NCBI RefSeq assembly: GCF_001311375.1
Contig: NZ_BBAS01000002.1
Location: forward strand, 62,001 to 126,000
Length of the DNA stretch: 64,000 nucleotides
Reading direction: 5' to 3'
From: Limosilactobacillus equigenerosi DSM 18793 = JCM 14505
GTDB taxonomy: Bacteria; Bacillota; Bacilli; Lactobacillales; Lactobacillaceae
The translations under genes and the position numbers were made by a program. This document shows positions 33,449 to 42,611 of the stretch, in pieces (positions within the stretch are counted from its first letter, which is position 1; each line of letters opens with the position of its first letter). Under the pieces are notes generated by a model. The model was not told where the DNA came from. It was given only the letters and a program-made list of their open reading frames with translations, and searched no databases.

Positions 33449-34348
33449 CTAGCTCCACCACCATTTAAAAAAATAACGGATACTTCTTGTAAAGCTCTTT
33501 AATTCATCTTTTCCCAACGTAACTAATAATCCATCATGCGATTTAATTTCTAGCATGTGCCACAATTTAAGTAACTCGCCATTCTTAATTAGTTTCCAGC
33601 GACTAATAATTTGTGTTACTAACAATTCATTGAGATCATTGAAACTATCGCAATCTGATATCTGTTTTCCGATCTTCCTAGCTAGCTTGTGCTTAAATTC
33701 ACCCTCAAGCCTAATCCAAGATTTAAACCCTAGAGCTCTTTCATAAAAAGGTCCTAACTTATCTATTTGTTCTTTTCGTTTGTCATAAAACCTTCCATAT
33801 GCATCGCTTGATCTAGAATTTATAGTTATTCCCGTTGTTTCAAAATTCTTAGCAAACTCACCTATCGTCGGTGTTTGATTATTTTGATTCTTAACCTGAA
33901 TTTTTCCGTCTTTAACATCTTGATATAGTTCACTCAAGATCACATCAGAATTATAAACATCAATTGCAATATCTATTCTCGTTACGTGGCCACCTAAATC
34001 GTAAACTTTACCAATCAACTCTTGCCAACGATAACCAAGCTCCTCGTAATTCGTATATAAATCAAACAATCGTTTACCAGTTGCATCGAAATATATCAAT
34101 AGTCCCTGTTTTAAATCATAATCCAATTCTCCAGCACGCCACATGATTTGAATATTCTTACCAGAGTCACCCCATCCAATCGCCCTATCATAGCTTCTAT
34201 TTCTTGGTAACTCCTCCGAAAATGGTCCTAATGTTCCTTTAAGTCTAAGCTCATCTACAATCTGATTAACTCTATCCCATTGGCTCATTCCATCAATATT
34301 GGGCACTGACAACGTTATTTGATCAATATCAGTTTCTATCAAACACAT
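33449..34348 (-). CDS. Rep_trans family replication initiator / MOBT-type relaxase
   Basis: 299 residues of the rolling-circle initiator family that includes plasmid RepC/RepD proteins and the relaxases of ICEBs1 (NicK) and Tn916. Blocks: HVTRIDIAIDVYN (121-133), with the metal-binding acidic residues, GRFYDKRKEQ (185-194), with Tyr188 as the candidate nicking tyrosine, and IRLEGEFKHKLA. The protein is somewhat shorter than NicK. It starts at 34348 after GGAGGGG, and a GC-tract inverted repeat like a MOBT origin lies just upstream. It likely nicks and replicates the excised circle. Mobilisation would need a helper element. Confidence 0.82.
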   Translation of the reverse strand: MCLIETDIDQITLSVPNIDGMSQWDRVNQIVDELRLKGTLGPFSEELPRNRSYDRAIGWGDSGKNIQIMWRAGELDYDLKQGLLIYFDATGKRLFDLYTNYEELGYRWQELIGKVYDLGGHVTRIDIAIDVYNSDVILSELYQDVKDGKIQVKNQNNQTPTIGEFAKNFETTGITINSRSSDAYGRFYDKRKEQIDKLGPFYERALGFKSWIRLEGEFKHKLARKIGKQISDCDSFNDLNELLVTQIISRWKLIKNGELLKLWHMLEIKSHDGLLVTLGKDELKSFTRSIRYFFKWWWS

Positions 34349-34372
34349 ATTTTATCCCCTCCAAACTATCAT

Positions 34373-34398
34373 AACCCCCCTTATAGTATGCGGGGGTT
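34373..34398. other. Putative oriT / double-strand origin (GC-tract inverted repeat)
   Basis: AACCCCC and GGGGGTT form a 7-bp inverted repeat with a 12-bp AT-rich loop, 25 bp upstream of the relaxase-like start. C-tract/G-tract inverted repeats mark the transfer origins of ICEBs1 and Tn916. The nick site itself cannot be placed. Confidence 0.6.
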
Positions 34399-34443
34399 TG
34401 TCCTAAAAACTAACTTTATTTCAATTGCTTCTAATCACTTTTT

Positions 34444-34637
34444 GGCAACGTTATTCTTAACGTTATTGTTGCCTTATGCTTATGATTAACCATTATTCAA
34501 AACAACCAGTTAACCCAACGCTTTCGGTTGTACATTCACTGACTTCCGCTCCGCGCTCTTTCCCGCCACTCCAGCTGGTGCTTCGTTATGGTCAATCGAT
34601 TGTCGCTACAGTCACCATTGTTAATCTGGTTGTTTTG
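34444..34637. repeat. Repeat-rich origin-proximal region
   Basis: Two tandem 12-mers (AACGTTATTCTT and AACGTTATTGTT) at 34447-34470 lie inside a GGCAAC/GTTGCC inverted repeat (34444-34473). A separate perfect 12-bp inverted repeat, CAAAACAACCAG, has arms at 34498-34509 and 34626-34637 around a GC-richer segment. The layout suits an accessory or single-strand origin. No gene is supported between 34349 and 34620. Confidence 0.6.
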
Positions 34638-35271
34638 TCGATAAGTAATAGTAAAGCATATATGCAACAATCACCGGTGGCATTCCCTTACCAGTGAGGA
34701 TGTCGAAGCAATCTATGACAAAAGTTCTATATGGACCTTTCACACACTTAATAAGGGATTTTCTGACCGTTTGATCTTGGTCATACGTGGTTAATCCTAC
34801 TGATTTAATCAATGGTTTTAATTCCATGGCAAATAATTCTTTCACACTAATTTGCCCGCGCAGACCATTCTCAACTAACTTCTCCATTTCCGGATAAGCT
34901 CCGGCATCCTTAAACATTTCTCGCAATTGATTATAAAAATATTCATATTGTTCAATATCACCATTCAACAGTTCACGATCAGTTTCTAACTCCGTTTCTT
35001 TTGTCTTTAGACGATCTCTCCAACGATTAAGTGCCTCCCTTTGATGTTCAATTGCTTCAATCTCTTGTTGAGCACCTGCTAACTTTTCTAATGTTTGTTC
35101 ATACTTAATTACATTTCCCATTCTATTTTGTCCTTTCTGATCAACAATTATCCATACAGCAATTAACACACCGGCAATTAAAAATATCACCGCCAACCAC
35201 AATGGTAAAATACCAACAAATGTTATAATTTTTAAAATAATGCCAAAAACAAATTCAATCTTATCCATCAT
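34621..35271 (-). CDS. Unknown membrane-anchored coiled-coil protein
   Basis: I do not recognise a family. Of 216 residues, about 8-45 are strongly hydrophobic (one long or two short membrane helices). Residues 55-110 form a charged coiled coil (EKLAGAQQEIEAIEHQREAL), and the rest is a helical domain containing GLTTYDQDQTVRKSL. The cytoplasmic coiled coil anchored by an N-terminal helix suggests a scaffold or a partition, exclusion or replication-support role on the element, but this is inference. The 3' end overlaps one arm of an inverted repeat. Confidence 0.6.
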   Translation of the reverse strand: MMDKIEFVFGIILKIITFVGILPLWLAVIFLIAGVLIAVWIIVDQKGQNRMGNVIKYEQTLEKLAGAQQEIEAIEHQREALNRWRDRLKTKETELETDRELLNGDIEQYEYFYNQLREMFKDAGAYPEMEKLVENGLRGQISVKELFAMELKPLIKSVGLTTYDQDQTVRKSLIKCVKGPYRTFVIDCFDILTGKGMPPVIVAYMLYYYLSTKQPD

Positions 35272-35355
35272 TGCGGTTATTACCTTTCAACTTATTAACT
35301 ACTTTGCCAGTAAAACTAGGATTAAGCCACGTAAATGATCTACCATTATTATTTA

Positions 35356-35628
35356 TCACACTTGCATATGTCTTGTCGACGTAATCTTAACCTTAATAAC
35401 ATCCCCAACTTTTAAATCTTTAGCTTGCCGACATTTAATCATATATTTCCCGCCATTAAGTATGCCACCCATAACCTCAATCCGAACATTAAGTAATGTT
35501 TCGTCTTTAGGGTTGTCGTTTAATTTGGTCACCCTTAATTTTGCTTCTTGCAACAATGCAACTAACTTTGGATTAACGATAACATTGTCACTCGCTTTCC
35601 ACTTGACAGATGTGTCCCCCATGAGCAC
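35356..35628 (-). CDS. Unknown small element protein (90 aa)
   Basis: 90 residues, or 88 if it starts at the second Met (MGDTSVKW). The sequence is beta-rich in appearance: RIEVMGGILNGGKYMIKC, then DLKVGDVIKVKITS. This suggests a small barrel fold and could be related to DUF961-type proteins of conjugative elements, but I cannot confirm it. GGAGGAG gives a strong ribosome site. It sits upstream of the coiled-coil gene on the same strand. Confidence 0.5.
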   Translation of the reverse strand: MLMGDTSVKWKASDNVIVNPKLVALLQEAKLRVTKLNDNPKDETLLNVRIEVMGGILNGGKYMIKCRQAKDLKVGDVIKVKITSTRHMQV

Positions 35629-35704
35629 ACTCCTCCTTTCTTATTTGTTGCCTCTATTTTTCCACTTAATCTTTAGACACACTAAGTGGACACCTTAAAC
35701 AAAA

Positions 35705-35748
35705 AAAAGACGTGTCAACCACTTGGTATGACACGCCTAACTTCAATC
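35705..35748 (-). terminator. Hairpin downstream of the 170-aa HTH gene
   Basis: The arms GGCGTGTCATACC / GACGTGTC, with a poly-T on the minus strand (AAAAAAAAGACG on plus), follow the stop at 35748. A likely intrinsic terminator. Confidence 0.6.
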
Positions 35749-36209
35749 TAATTACTCGGACACTTATTATTTTTTACATTAATTTTTTGAATTAAACCAT
35801 AAACTAACTCATTAATAGCCAATACAATTTCCTCATCTCCTTTGGAATAAATTTGCATTTCTTTTAATCTGTTAACTAACTTATGGATTAACGAATCATA
35901 AACCTGCTTAATATCTGTTGAATCCAAATATTCTATATCATCAGATAATAAATCCTGAACCATTGCAATATAAGGAACATTATTAATAGCCTTATCTAAT
36001 TGGATTAATTTTAATGCTTTTTTGCTTATCCACGTTTCTCCCTTTATTTTTCTCTTATTAATACCCGTTTCATAATTTTCAGTTAAGTCAACCGGTAAAT
36101 TTTTAAATCCGTAATGTCCCCTTTCAATTCTCTTACGAAGAGTATCCGCTTTAACACCAACTAACTTAGCTGCATCTTTTAATCTAATAAATTCATCATT
36201 TTGACTCAT
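35748..36209 (-). CDS. HTH DNA-binding protein of the element
   Basis: About 153 residues starting MSQNDEFIRLKDAAKLVGVK at 36209, chosen because AAGGAG precedes it; the longer frame back to 36320 has no ribosome site. The N-terminal KDAAKLVGVKADTLRKRIERG is a helix-turn-helix of the excisionase/MerR-like kind, and the rest is a helical acidic region. It may regulate the element or set its copy state. No close family recognised. Confidence 0.6.
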   Translation of the reverse strand: MSQNDEFIRLKDAAKLVGVKADTLRKRIERGHYGFKNLPVDLTENYETGINKRKIKGETWISKKALKLIQLDKAINNVPYIAMVQDLLSDDIEYLDSTDIKQVYDSLIHKLVNRLKEMQIYSKGDEEIVLAINELVYGLIQKINVKNNKCPSN

Positions 36210-36305
36210 TTGATATGAACTCCTTAATAATTTATTTATCAACATTATATAATCATTTTGGGAATAAAATTTTAATGTAGGCACACAATAATTACACGTA
36301 ATTGA

Positions 36306-36362
36306 CAAATAAGGAGCCACCTGAAATCCAATAGTGGAAATCTGGTTGCCCCTTATTTTATT
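36306..36362 (-). terminator. Terminator of the M60 surface protein gene
   Basis: A strong hairpin (AAATAAGGAGCCACC arm with GGTTGCCCCTTATTT arm) lies directly after the surface-protein stop. It also isolates the upstream start of the HTH gene. Confidence 0.7.
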
Positions 36363-39300
36363 TAGTTATGTTTATACTTTTTCACTCCAATTAATCCCAT
36401 TAATACTGTAATTAGTAATCCTAAAATTCCAATTTTAGGATTAGCTTGATTAATACTTTCTCCTGTTTGAGGCAAAGTGTTGGACATATCTTGTAATTTG
36501 TCATCAGTTTTATCAACCTGTTTATTATTAGTAGTACTAATAATCTCATGACTAACTTTTAAATTAAACTCCTTATTCGAGGTATTATCTACTTTTTCAA
36601 ACAAAATCATACTATTAACATCATTTCCTGTGACAGATAATATTAGCTTTTCTGGTTGAATCAACGGTTCGCCTACTTCATGCGTTGGTAACGTCAATGT
36701 CGGCTTTTCCGGTTGAATCAATGGTTCACCTACTTCATGCGTTGGTAACGTCAATGTCGGCTTTTCCGGTTGAATCAATGGTTCACCTACTTCATGCGTT
36801 GGTAACGTCAATGTCGACTTTTCTGGTTGAATCAATGGTTCGCCTACTTCATGCGTTGGGATTACATTACCTATAACTTTAACATTAACAATGGATTGAA
36901 GTTTTTGATGATTATCTGTAGCTTTAATAACTACTTGATAATTACCTTCATGATCAAAATCAACATCACTTCCAACAATATCAAACTTCAATGCTGAAGT
37001 TTTAGGCATAATCTTAGGGTTAATTAAATTTAATAATTCATCATTATTCTTTACTTCACCAACTTTAAAACTAACTGTTTCTGGAACAATTAGTTCTTCA
37101 TTTGGATATCCTGGAACTAACTTTCCATCTTGAACCATAAAAATTTGCTTATTAGACGGTGTTATCGTTACGTTTCCTAAATCAGCTTGTAACCGTGATG
37201 GTCCTTCTTTATGAGTTATTACTACCTTATAACCATCCGCATTAGCTAAAGTTACAACTTTATTTGGTTGAGTTTGACTAGCAATAATGTGATTACTATA
37301 AACAGATTTACCCTTTGAATCATAAATATCAATTGTTGAATAAACATCATCCCCAAATGCCCAATGTGGTTGTACTGGATAAGATTGGATTGTTAACGTA
37401 CCTGTACCATTATTATCACTAATGGTGTTAAAAATAACATTGCTACCACCCATTAACGTAATTTGTTCAATCATAGCTGATGCCCGTTGGGTTAACTTAG
37501 AGTTAGCTAATTGTAACGCTTTATTACTTAAATTATTTACTAATTCTTCAGCTTGTTTTAATTGAGTTAATGTTATTGACGGTTTCAATTGTGAATATGA
37601 ATTATCCGTAAATAAATCACGTACTTTCGTTAAAATATTATCAGTTAACGTCATTGATTGCGATTGTATACTATCAGATTTCACATATACATATGGATTC
37701 AGCAAAGAGATCGTACCATCGTCACTTATTAATGTATAAACCCCTATTGGTAAATCAGTAAAAGTTAAATCTCCGTTTGCTGGAAGTTCAAATTTCTTAA
37801 TGATTTGATTACCGTTTCGAAGTTCAAACTGGTGTCCTTTAGCTAAGCTAGGATTTGTAAATGTTAATTTGGTCGTCCCAGTTAATCTAGTTTTCAATAA
37901 ATCATTAGTTGATACCAATGACAATTCATTCTTAAGACTATCTTGATCCCAACCTAACTGAGCAATTACATTATTAATTTTATTTTTATCCACCACTTGG
38001 GCTAATGGAACTATCGGTTCAGAATTAGAATTAGCTAAATTTAACATCGTGACTTGGTCAATTGGAACCCCCATTAATAAAAAGTACGGTGTTACATCAA
38101 CATTATAAGAATCTTTAAATGATTGAATCCAATCTTTACCTAAATCACTGGAATTTTTACCATCATTCGCAACTTTACGATGATATTCATTAAAAATTTT
38201 CCAACTATCAGTATTTTTATAATCAGCTAAACTTAACAATAAAATCAATCGTTCTCGTAATCCAACTTGATTAAAGTTTTGGTGTTGTGTCAATACCTCT
38301 TGAATCACTTGTTGGATATTTTTTTCTTTTCCACCATCATAAATCCATGACTTATGGCTAAATTCTTGATTAGTTGGATAGGTATACTTAGCTTGGTAAA
38401 TTGTTCCATAAACATTATTAAAATTATCAATAATTTGCATCCAATCAGAAGGAACTTCATAACCATGAGCAATTTCATGCAATGTTAACCAACCAATTGT
38501 TAAATAAGAAGCCACTGATGAACCATTGATTGCAATCCAACGACCACCATTATAATACGCAGCACCAATTCCATTTTTATCGGGCATTGCAAAATAACGT
38601 CGAACAACTGGATGACTACTTTGGTTATACTGAATTCCCGTTAACTCTGCATACAATTTAAAAACTTGTTGATCATATTGATTTAATAAATCATCCATAT
38701 TAGTTTGCATAACTCGCAAAATATCCGAATATGGAATTTGAAGTTGTATATTGTAAGCCTGCATTAAAGCATATGGACTCTTACTAGCATCCCATTTCGT
38801 TTGAACCGTTTCTTGTTTAGAATCATGTGAAAAAAATAGGTAATTCATCAATCCTACCACTAACAATACGATACTGAACTTGGTATGACCCAGTTGATGG
38901 AGTTTTAATATATGGAACATTATCCGCTTCTGCTGTCACAGTCACCCAATCATCACTACTTTTTAAATTAATTAATTGTTCGTTTTTACTACTAGAATCA
39001 ATTAAATCTAGTGTTAATGTATCTGTTGCTTTAGGTGATTGTGTTACTTTAACCTGAATTTGTGCCCCCTTTGTCATCGTAATTCCTAATGCTTGTCGAT
39101 CCATACTATTTCCCATTGGTCGGCCTTCTCGATTAGTTGCTTCGTTAGGAGCTATACTAAAGACATCAACAGTCTTAACTACTCCATTATCAATTCCACT
39201 TGGCCGGTGATTAAATAGATTGATTGCCTCGGTTACTTGATCTAACAATCGCTTTCGTTGTTCAGACGATAGATACGTATTACCGGTTACAGTTTGTTGA

Positions 39301-40014
39301 ACTTGTTGTAAATCACTTTCCGAAATTCCCAATGCTAACTGATTACGATTATTTCCCTTAAACAAGGATTTAACATTTTCAGTTAAATTAACATAATCTG
39401 TTAAGTTCAATAATGTTCCTTGATTAGTAACTTGATAAGTAAATGTTTTAGGCTGATTTAAATCCGTATATTTTAAATTTTCTGTGGATGGTTGAATTCG
39501 ACCTGGTTCGTCTTGAAAAATTGAAAAGGTATCATTAGCTTGTAATTGAACTTCTTTTTTTAAAGCTTACACCTTTGTTTCCAATAAACTCATGTTGATA
39601 CAAATTATTCTGATTTCTATTTACGGAAACCCTACTATAAACATTATTACCATAGTAATCATGCGGATTATATCCGTTTCCAGAAATTATTAATTGACGA
39701 TTATTAGTATCATAACTAACAGTTCCATACTGCCAATTACCAACTCCTGTTAACCTCCATTCATCAGTGGAATTTTCAATATTTTGATTTCCATCTCCAA
39801 TTGGTTGTTTTAAATTTTCCAATGGAATAAATGGTTGAACCTTTAATGTATTCTGCTTACTATCGTCAGTACTAATACCGACATCGGCACCAGTATCAGC
39901 ATGCACAATCATTGGCGTTCCGACCATTACACCAAAACCAATTAATGCAGAAACTAATCCAACGTGTAACTTAATTAATTTATATTTAGGATTAATTTGA
40001 GTTTTATTCTTCAT
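36362..40014 (-). CDS. LPXTG-anchored M60-family (mucinase-like) surface metallopeptidase, two frameshifts
   Basis: About 1,215 residues after repair. It has an N-terminal signal peptide (ending near MIVHADTG), a beta-rich N-terminal region, and an M60/enhancin-like gluzincin domain with HEIAHGYE (DNA 38465-38479) preceded by GIGAAYYNGGRWIAIN. Ig-like and Pro-rich segments follow, then four 19-residue repeats (PTHEVGEPLIQPEKPTLTL type), the sortase motif LPQTG (36461-36475), a membrane helix and KKYKHN. M60 proteins of gut microbes cleave host glycoproteins such as mucin. The breaks are a T7 run at 39555-39561 and a missing AT near 38826. It is cargo of the integrated element. Confidence 0.85.
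36647..36860. repeat. 57-bp tandem repeats in the surface-protein gene
   Basis: Units start at 36647, 36704, 36761 and 36818, exactly 57 bp apart and nearly identical (differences such as CTGG/CCGG and GTCGG/GTCGA). They encode the 19-residue spacer repeat before the cell-wall anchor and probably set the length of the stalk. Confidence 0.9.
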
Positions 40015-40634
40015 TATTTATAACCATACCTCTATACGATATTGAATTACATTTATATAATTATTATATGATAAACCGAATAAAATTCGAACTTTAAAAT
40101 AACATTATATAATTTACTATATATGGTATTCAGATATTAATTACTTAGTAAAATTATGCTTAATATCGTTTATATATATTAACAATATCCCGATAATAGT
40201 TATGTACTTTTTAAACATATGATACATTATAAATATAACGAAACCATCCATTCCCTTTAATTCTACTGACATATTCTATATCTCATCAGTTTAGATAACT
40301 CCTCCTGCTAGTTATACCATTTTCTAACTACGATAAATTACGTTATTTTTAATAACCGGGTAAAATTATTTTAAACTCGTTAGATAGTGTAGTCCTCTTT
40401 CACCTTTCTATCACAGATTTTAAATCATAATTACCATCACATGCACAAAATTGCACACAAAAAAACCGAGCCAAAGCCCGGTATCATCGTATTTATGCGG
40501 TTTTCCTATGCAAGCACCGGCACAGCATTTTCAACAGTGTGCCACTTTAACTTTAATTAACTATTTCAAAACATCTTAATTCAATTTAAAACACCTTTAT
40601 ATCAACGTTTCAAACATTTAAGAAACTCCAATAA
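40015..40634. other. AT-rich intergenic region without a gene
   Basis: 620 bp between the surface-protein start and tRNA-Leu. It is very AT-rich with no supported reading frame. Apart from a minus-strand terminator at about 40457-40485 I see only possible promoter-like AT tracts for the surface-protein gene. Confidence 0.6.
40457..40485 (-). terminator. Terminator downstream of tRNA-Val/tRNA-Leu
   Basis: On the minus strand CCGGGC-TTT-GGCTCGG is followed by TTTTTTT. It lies just downstream of the tRNA pair and inside the element, so it may replace the original chromosomal terminator. Confidence 0.75.
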
Positions 40635-40717
40635 TGCGGATAAAGGGATTCGAACCCCCACGCCACAAGGACACAAGAACCTAAATCTTGCGCGTCTGCC
40701 AGTTCCGCCATATCCGC
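40635..40717 (-). tRNA. tRNA-Leu (TAG), integration target
   Basis: 83 nt on the minus strand with the long variable arm of tRNA-Leu. The acceptor arms GCGGATA and TATCCGC pair, and the anticodon loop TTTAGGT gives TAG. CCA is not encoded. Its 3' end is the right copy of the 12-bp attachment repeat, and the gene is left intact by the inserted element. Confidence 0.93.
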
Positions 40718-40727
40718 AATATAAAAA

Positions 40728-40800
40728 TGGGGGATACAGGGCTCGAACCTGTGACATCCTGCTTGTAAGGCAGACGCTCTCCCAACTGAGCTAATCCCCC
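40728..40800 (-). tRNA. tRNA-Val (TAC)
   Basis: 73 nt on the minus strand, acceptor GGGGGAT/ATCCCCC, anticodon loop CTTACAA giving TAC. It lies 10 bp upstream of tRNA-Leu and is probably co-transcribed with it. Confidence 0.94.
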
Positions 40801-40853
40801 GTTTGACAACTACTTAAATATACCGTAGTTGCCAAAAATTGTCAACTTAATTT

Positions 40854-42338
40854 TTAATTTTCTGCATCCGGATCAAAGGATTCACCCTTCGTCCGCCGTG
40901 ATAAGTCAACTTCCTTTAATGGAATTAGCTTACTACCGTACTTAACCTTGTAGTAAATGTAGAAGCCCAATACGATTGGTAAACTCATGTAAGCAATCAA
41001 CAAGCCCATCCAATCAAGGTTCACGATGGCATTAATATCTTGCCCCCCAATCACGATGATACTTAAGATAATCGCAAAAATAGGACCAAATGGATACCAA
41101 GCCGCGTGGTACTTCAATTCCTTCAAATCATGCCCTTGGGCCACAAAGGCTTTCCGGAAGCGATAATGACTAATTGCAATCCCTAACCAAGCAATGAAAC
41201 CTGATAACCCAGAAGCGCTAATCAATAAACTGTACGCTTGTTCACCAACAAATTGTAATAGCCAAACAGCAATCCCAATAATCGTGGTGGCCAATAAAGC
41301 GTAAATTGGAATTCCCCGTCGGTTAACATAACCAAATTGCTTAAAGGCAAATCCTTCCCGCGCTTGGGAGAATAACATCCGCGATGAGGCATACATCCAA
41401 GAGTTAGCCGATGAAAGCACGGCTACTAAAATGACGGCGTTCATCACACTGGCCGCCGCTGCTAAGCCAGCCCGCTTAAAGACTAACGTAAATGGACTCG
41501 TCACGATATCTTGCACATCCGCACTTAATAAGTTTGGATTCGTATATGGTAAGATGCAAGCAATCACAAAAATTGTAAAAATGTAGAATAATAAAATCCG
41601 CCAGAACGTTGACTTAATCGCCTTAGGTACACTGTGTTCTGGATTATTCGTTTCCCCAGCGGCAATCCCGATCATTTCTGTTCCTTGGAAAGAGAACCCA
41701 GCCACTAAGAACACACTAATAATCCCAGAAATTCCATTCACGAATGGGGCTTTCTTATAGGTAAAGTTACTTAAATCAGTTGGGCCTTGTCCACCCATAA
41801 TTCCGAAGATAACTAACACCCCGACAATTAAGAAGGCCACCACAGCTAACACCTTAACGAGCGCTAACCAGAATTCCGTTTCCCCATATGATTTCACTGA
41901 TAAGAAATTAATCAAGAAAATCAGAATAAAGACAACCCCCGAGAAAACCCACGCCGGTAAATGCGGGAACCAAAAGTTCATCACAATCCCGGCCGTCGTA
42001 ACTTCAACGGGAACAGTAATTGCACAGTTCAACCAATAGTTCCACCCCAGGGCGAACCCCGTGGCCGGACTCACGAATTTTGAGGCATAGGCCGCAAATG
42101 AACCCGTTAACGGAATATAAGTGGCCATTTCTGCCAGCGACGTCATTAAGAAGTACACCATCATCCCCATAATGGAATAGGCTAATAACGCTCCCCCTGG
42201 ACCAGCCTTCGTAATAGCTGACCCACTCGCAATAAATAATCCGGTCCCAATTGATCCCCCAAGGGCAATCATTGAGAGGTGACGTGATTGCAAGGTCCGC
42301 TTAATTTCACCTTGCCCAGCGTCAGTTTGCTTTGACAT
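40854..42338 (-). CDS. lysP: Amino acid permease, probable lysine-specific permease LysP
   Basis: A 494-residue APC-superfamily transporter with about 12 helices. It has the N-terminal RTLQSRHLSMIALGGSIGTG signature of the AAT group and a FSFQGTEMIGIAAGET block in helix 6. The length and the C-terminal EVDLSRRTKGE tail fit lysine permeases of lactic acid bacteria. A lysine riboswitch directly upstream supports lysine as substrate. GGAGGAG gives the ribosome site at 42338. Confidence 0.9.
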   Translation of the reverse strand: MSKQTDAGQGEIKRTLQSRHLSMIALGGSIGTGLFIASGSAITKAGPGGALLAYSIMGMMVYFLMTSLAEMATYIPLTGSFAAYASKFVSPATGFALGWNYWLNCAITVPVEVTTAGIVMNFWFPHLPAWVFSGVVFILIFLINFLSVKSYGETEFWLALVKVLAVVAFLIVGVLVIFGIMGGQGPTDLSNFTYKKAPFVNGISGIISVFLVAGFSFQGTEMIGIAAGETNNPEHSVPKAIKSTFWRILLFYIFTIFVIACILPYTNPNLLSADVQDIVTSPFTLVFKRAGLAAAASVMNAVILVAVLSSANSWMYASSRMLFSQAREGFAFKQFGYVNRRGIPIYALLATTIIGIAVWLLQFVGEQAYSLLISASGLSGFIAWLGIAISHYRFRKAFVAQGHDLKELKYHAAWYPFGPIFAIILSIIVIGGQDINAIVNLDWMGLLIAYMSLPIVLGFYIYYKVKYGSKLIPLKEVDLSRRTKGESFDPDAEN

Positions 42339-42359
42339 TTGTTCTCCTCCTTTATGTCA

Positions 42360-42572
42360 AAATAAAAAGGTCTTTTCCAACGTTCCGGAAAAGACCTGTA
42401 TCTTTAACGAAGCGCTCCGTGATTTCCACGACAGTGAATTGCTTCTTCAACAATCCCCCAACTCCTTACCGGACAAACAGTAAGTTGTTTCGGCACGTTT
42501 CCCTTTCTGATTAGTTCCAGCGTTTGTCCACCTAGCTAATCATACTGATGATTCATGCGACCTCTTCAAAAC
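42360..42572 (-). promoter_or_regulatory. Lysine riboswitch (L box) with terminator
   Basis: On the minus strand the leader shows AGAGGTCGCAT with ATCATCAGTA near the 5' end (about 42545-42567), GCCGAAAC in the middle, and CTGTCGTG...CACGGAGCGCTTC closing the aptamer core (about 42405-42440). It ends in the terminator AAAGGTCTTTTCC / GGAAAAGACCTTTTT (42361-42397). This fits the lysine riboswitch: lysine binding should favour termination ahead of the permease gene. Confidence 0.85.
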
Positions 42573-42611
42573 TAAAATATTAATCTGTTACAAATTATAC
42601 ACAATTAGAAT

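Larger units (their letters stand above)
31554..40645. mobile_element. Putative integrative and mobilizable element in tRNA-Leu
   Basis: About 9.1 kb, clearly more AT-rich than the flanks. A 12-bp direct repeat, ATGCGGATAAAG, lies at 31554-31565 and at 40634-40645, where it forms the 3' end of tRNA-Leu; weaker similarity continues past the repeat. Contents from left: tyrosine integrase, excisionase-like protein, an unknown gene, Rep_trans/MOBT-type initiator with oriT-like repeats, a membrane coiled-coil protein, two small genes and an LPXTG M60 surface protein. There are no capsid, terminase or conjugation-channel genes, so it would need a helper. Joining 31553 to 40646 restores a compact tRNA-terminator arrangement. 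Confidence 0.75.

Noticed and set aside
34476-34697. Plus-strand reading frame in the origin region
   Set aside because: It overlaps the repeats and the end of the coiled-coil gene, has no ribosome site and no recognizable domain.
36647-36860. CRISPR-like array of repeats
   Set aside because: The 57-bp units are directly adjacent without spacers and encode in-frame protein repeats.
31554-40645. Complete prophage
   Set aside because: No capsid, terminase, tail or lysis genes; the content fits a small mobilizable element.
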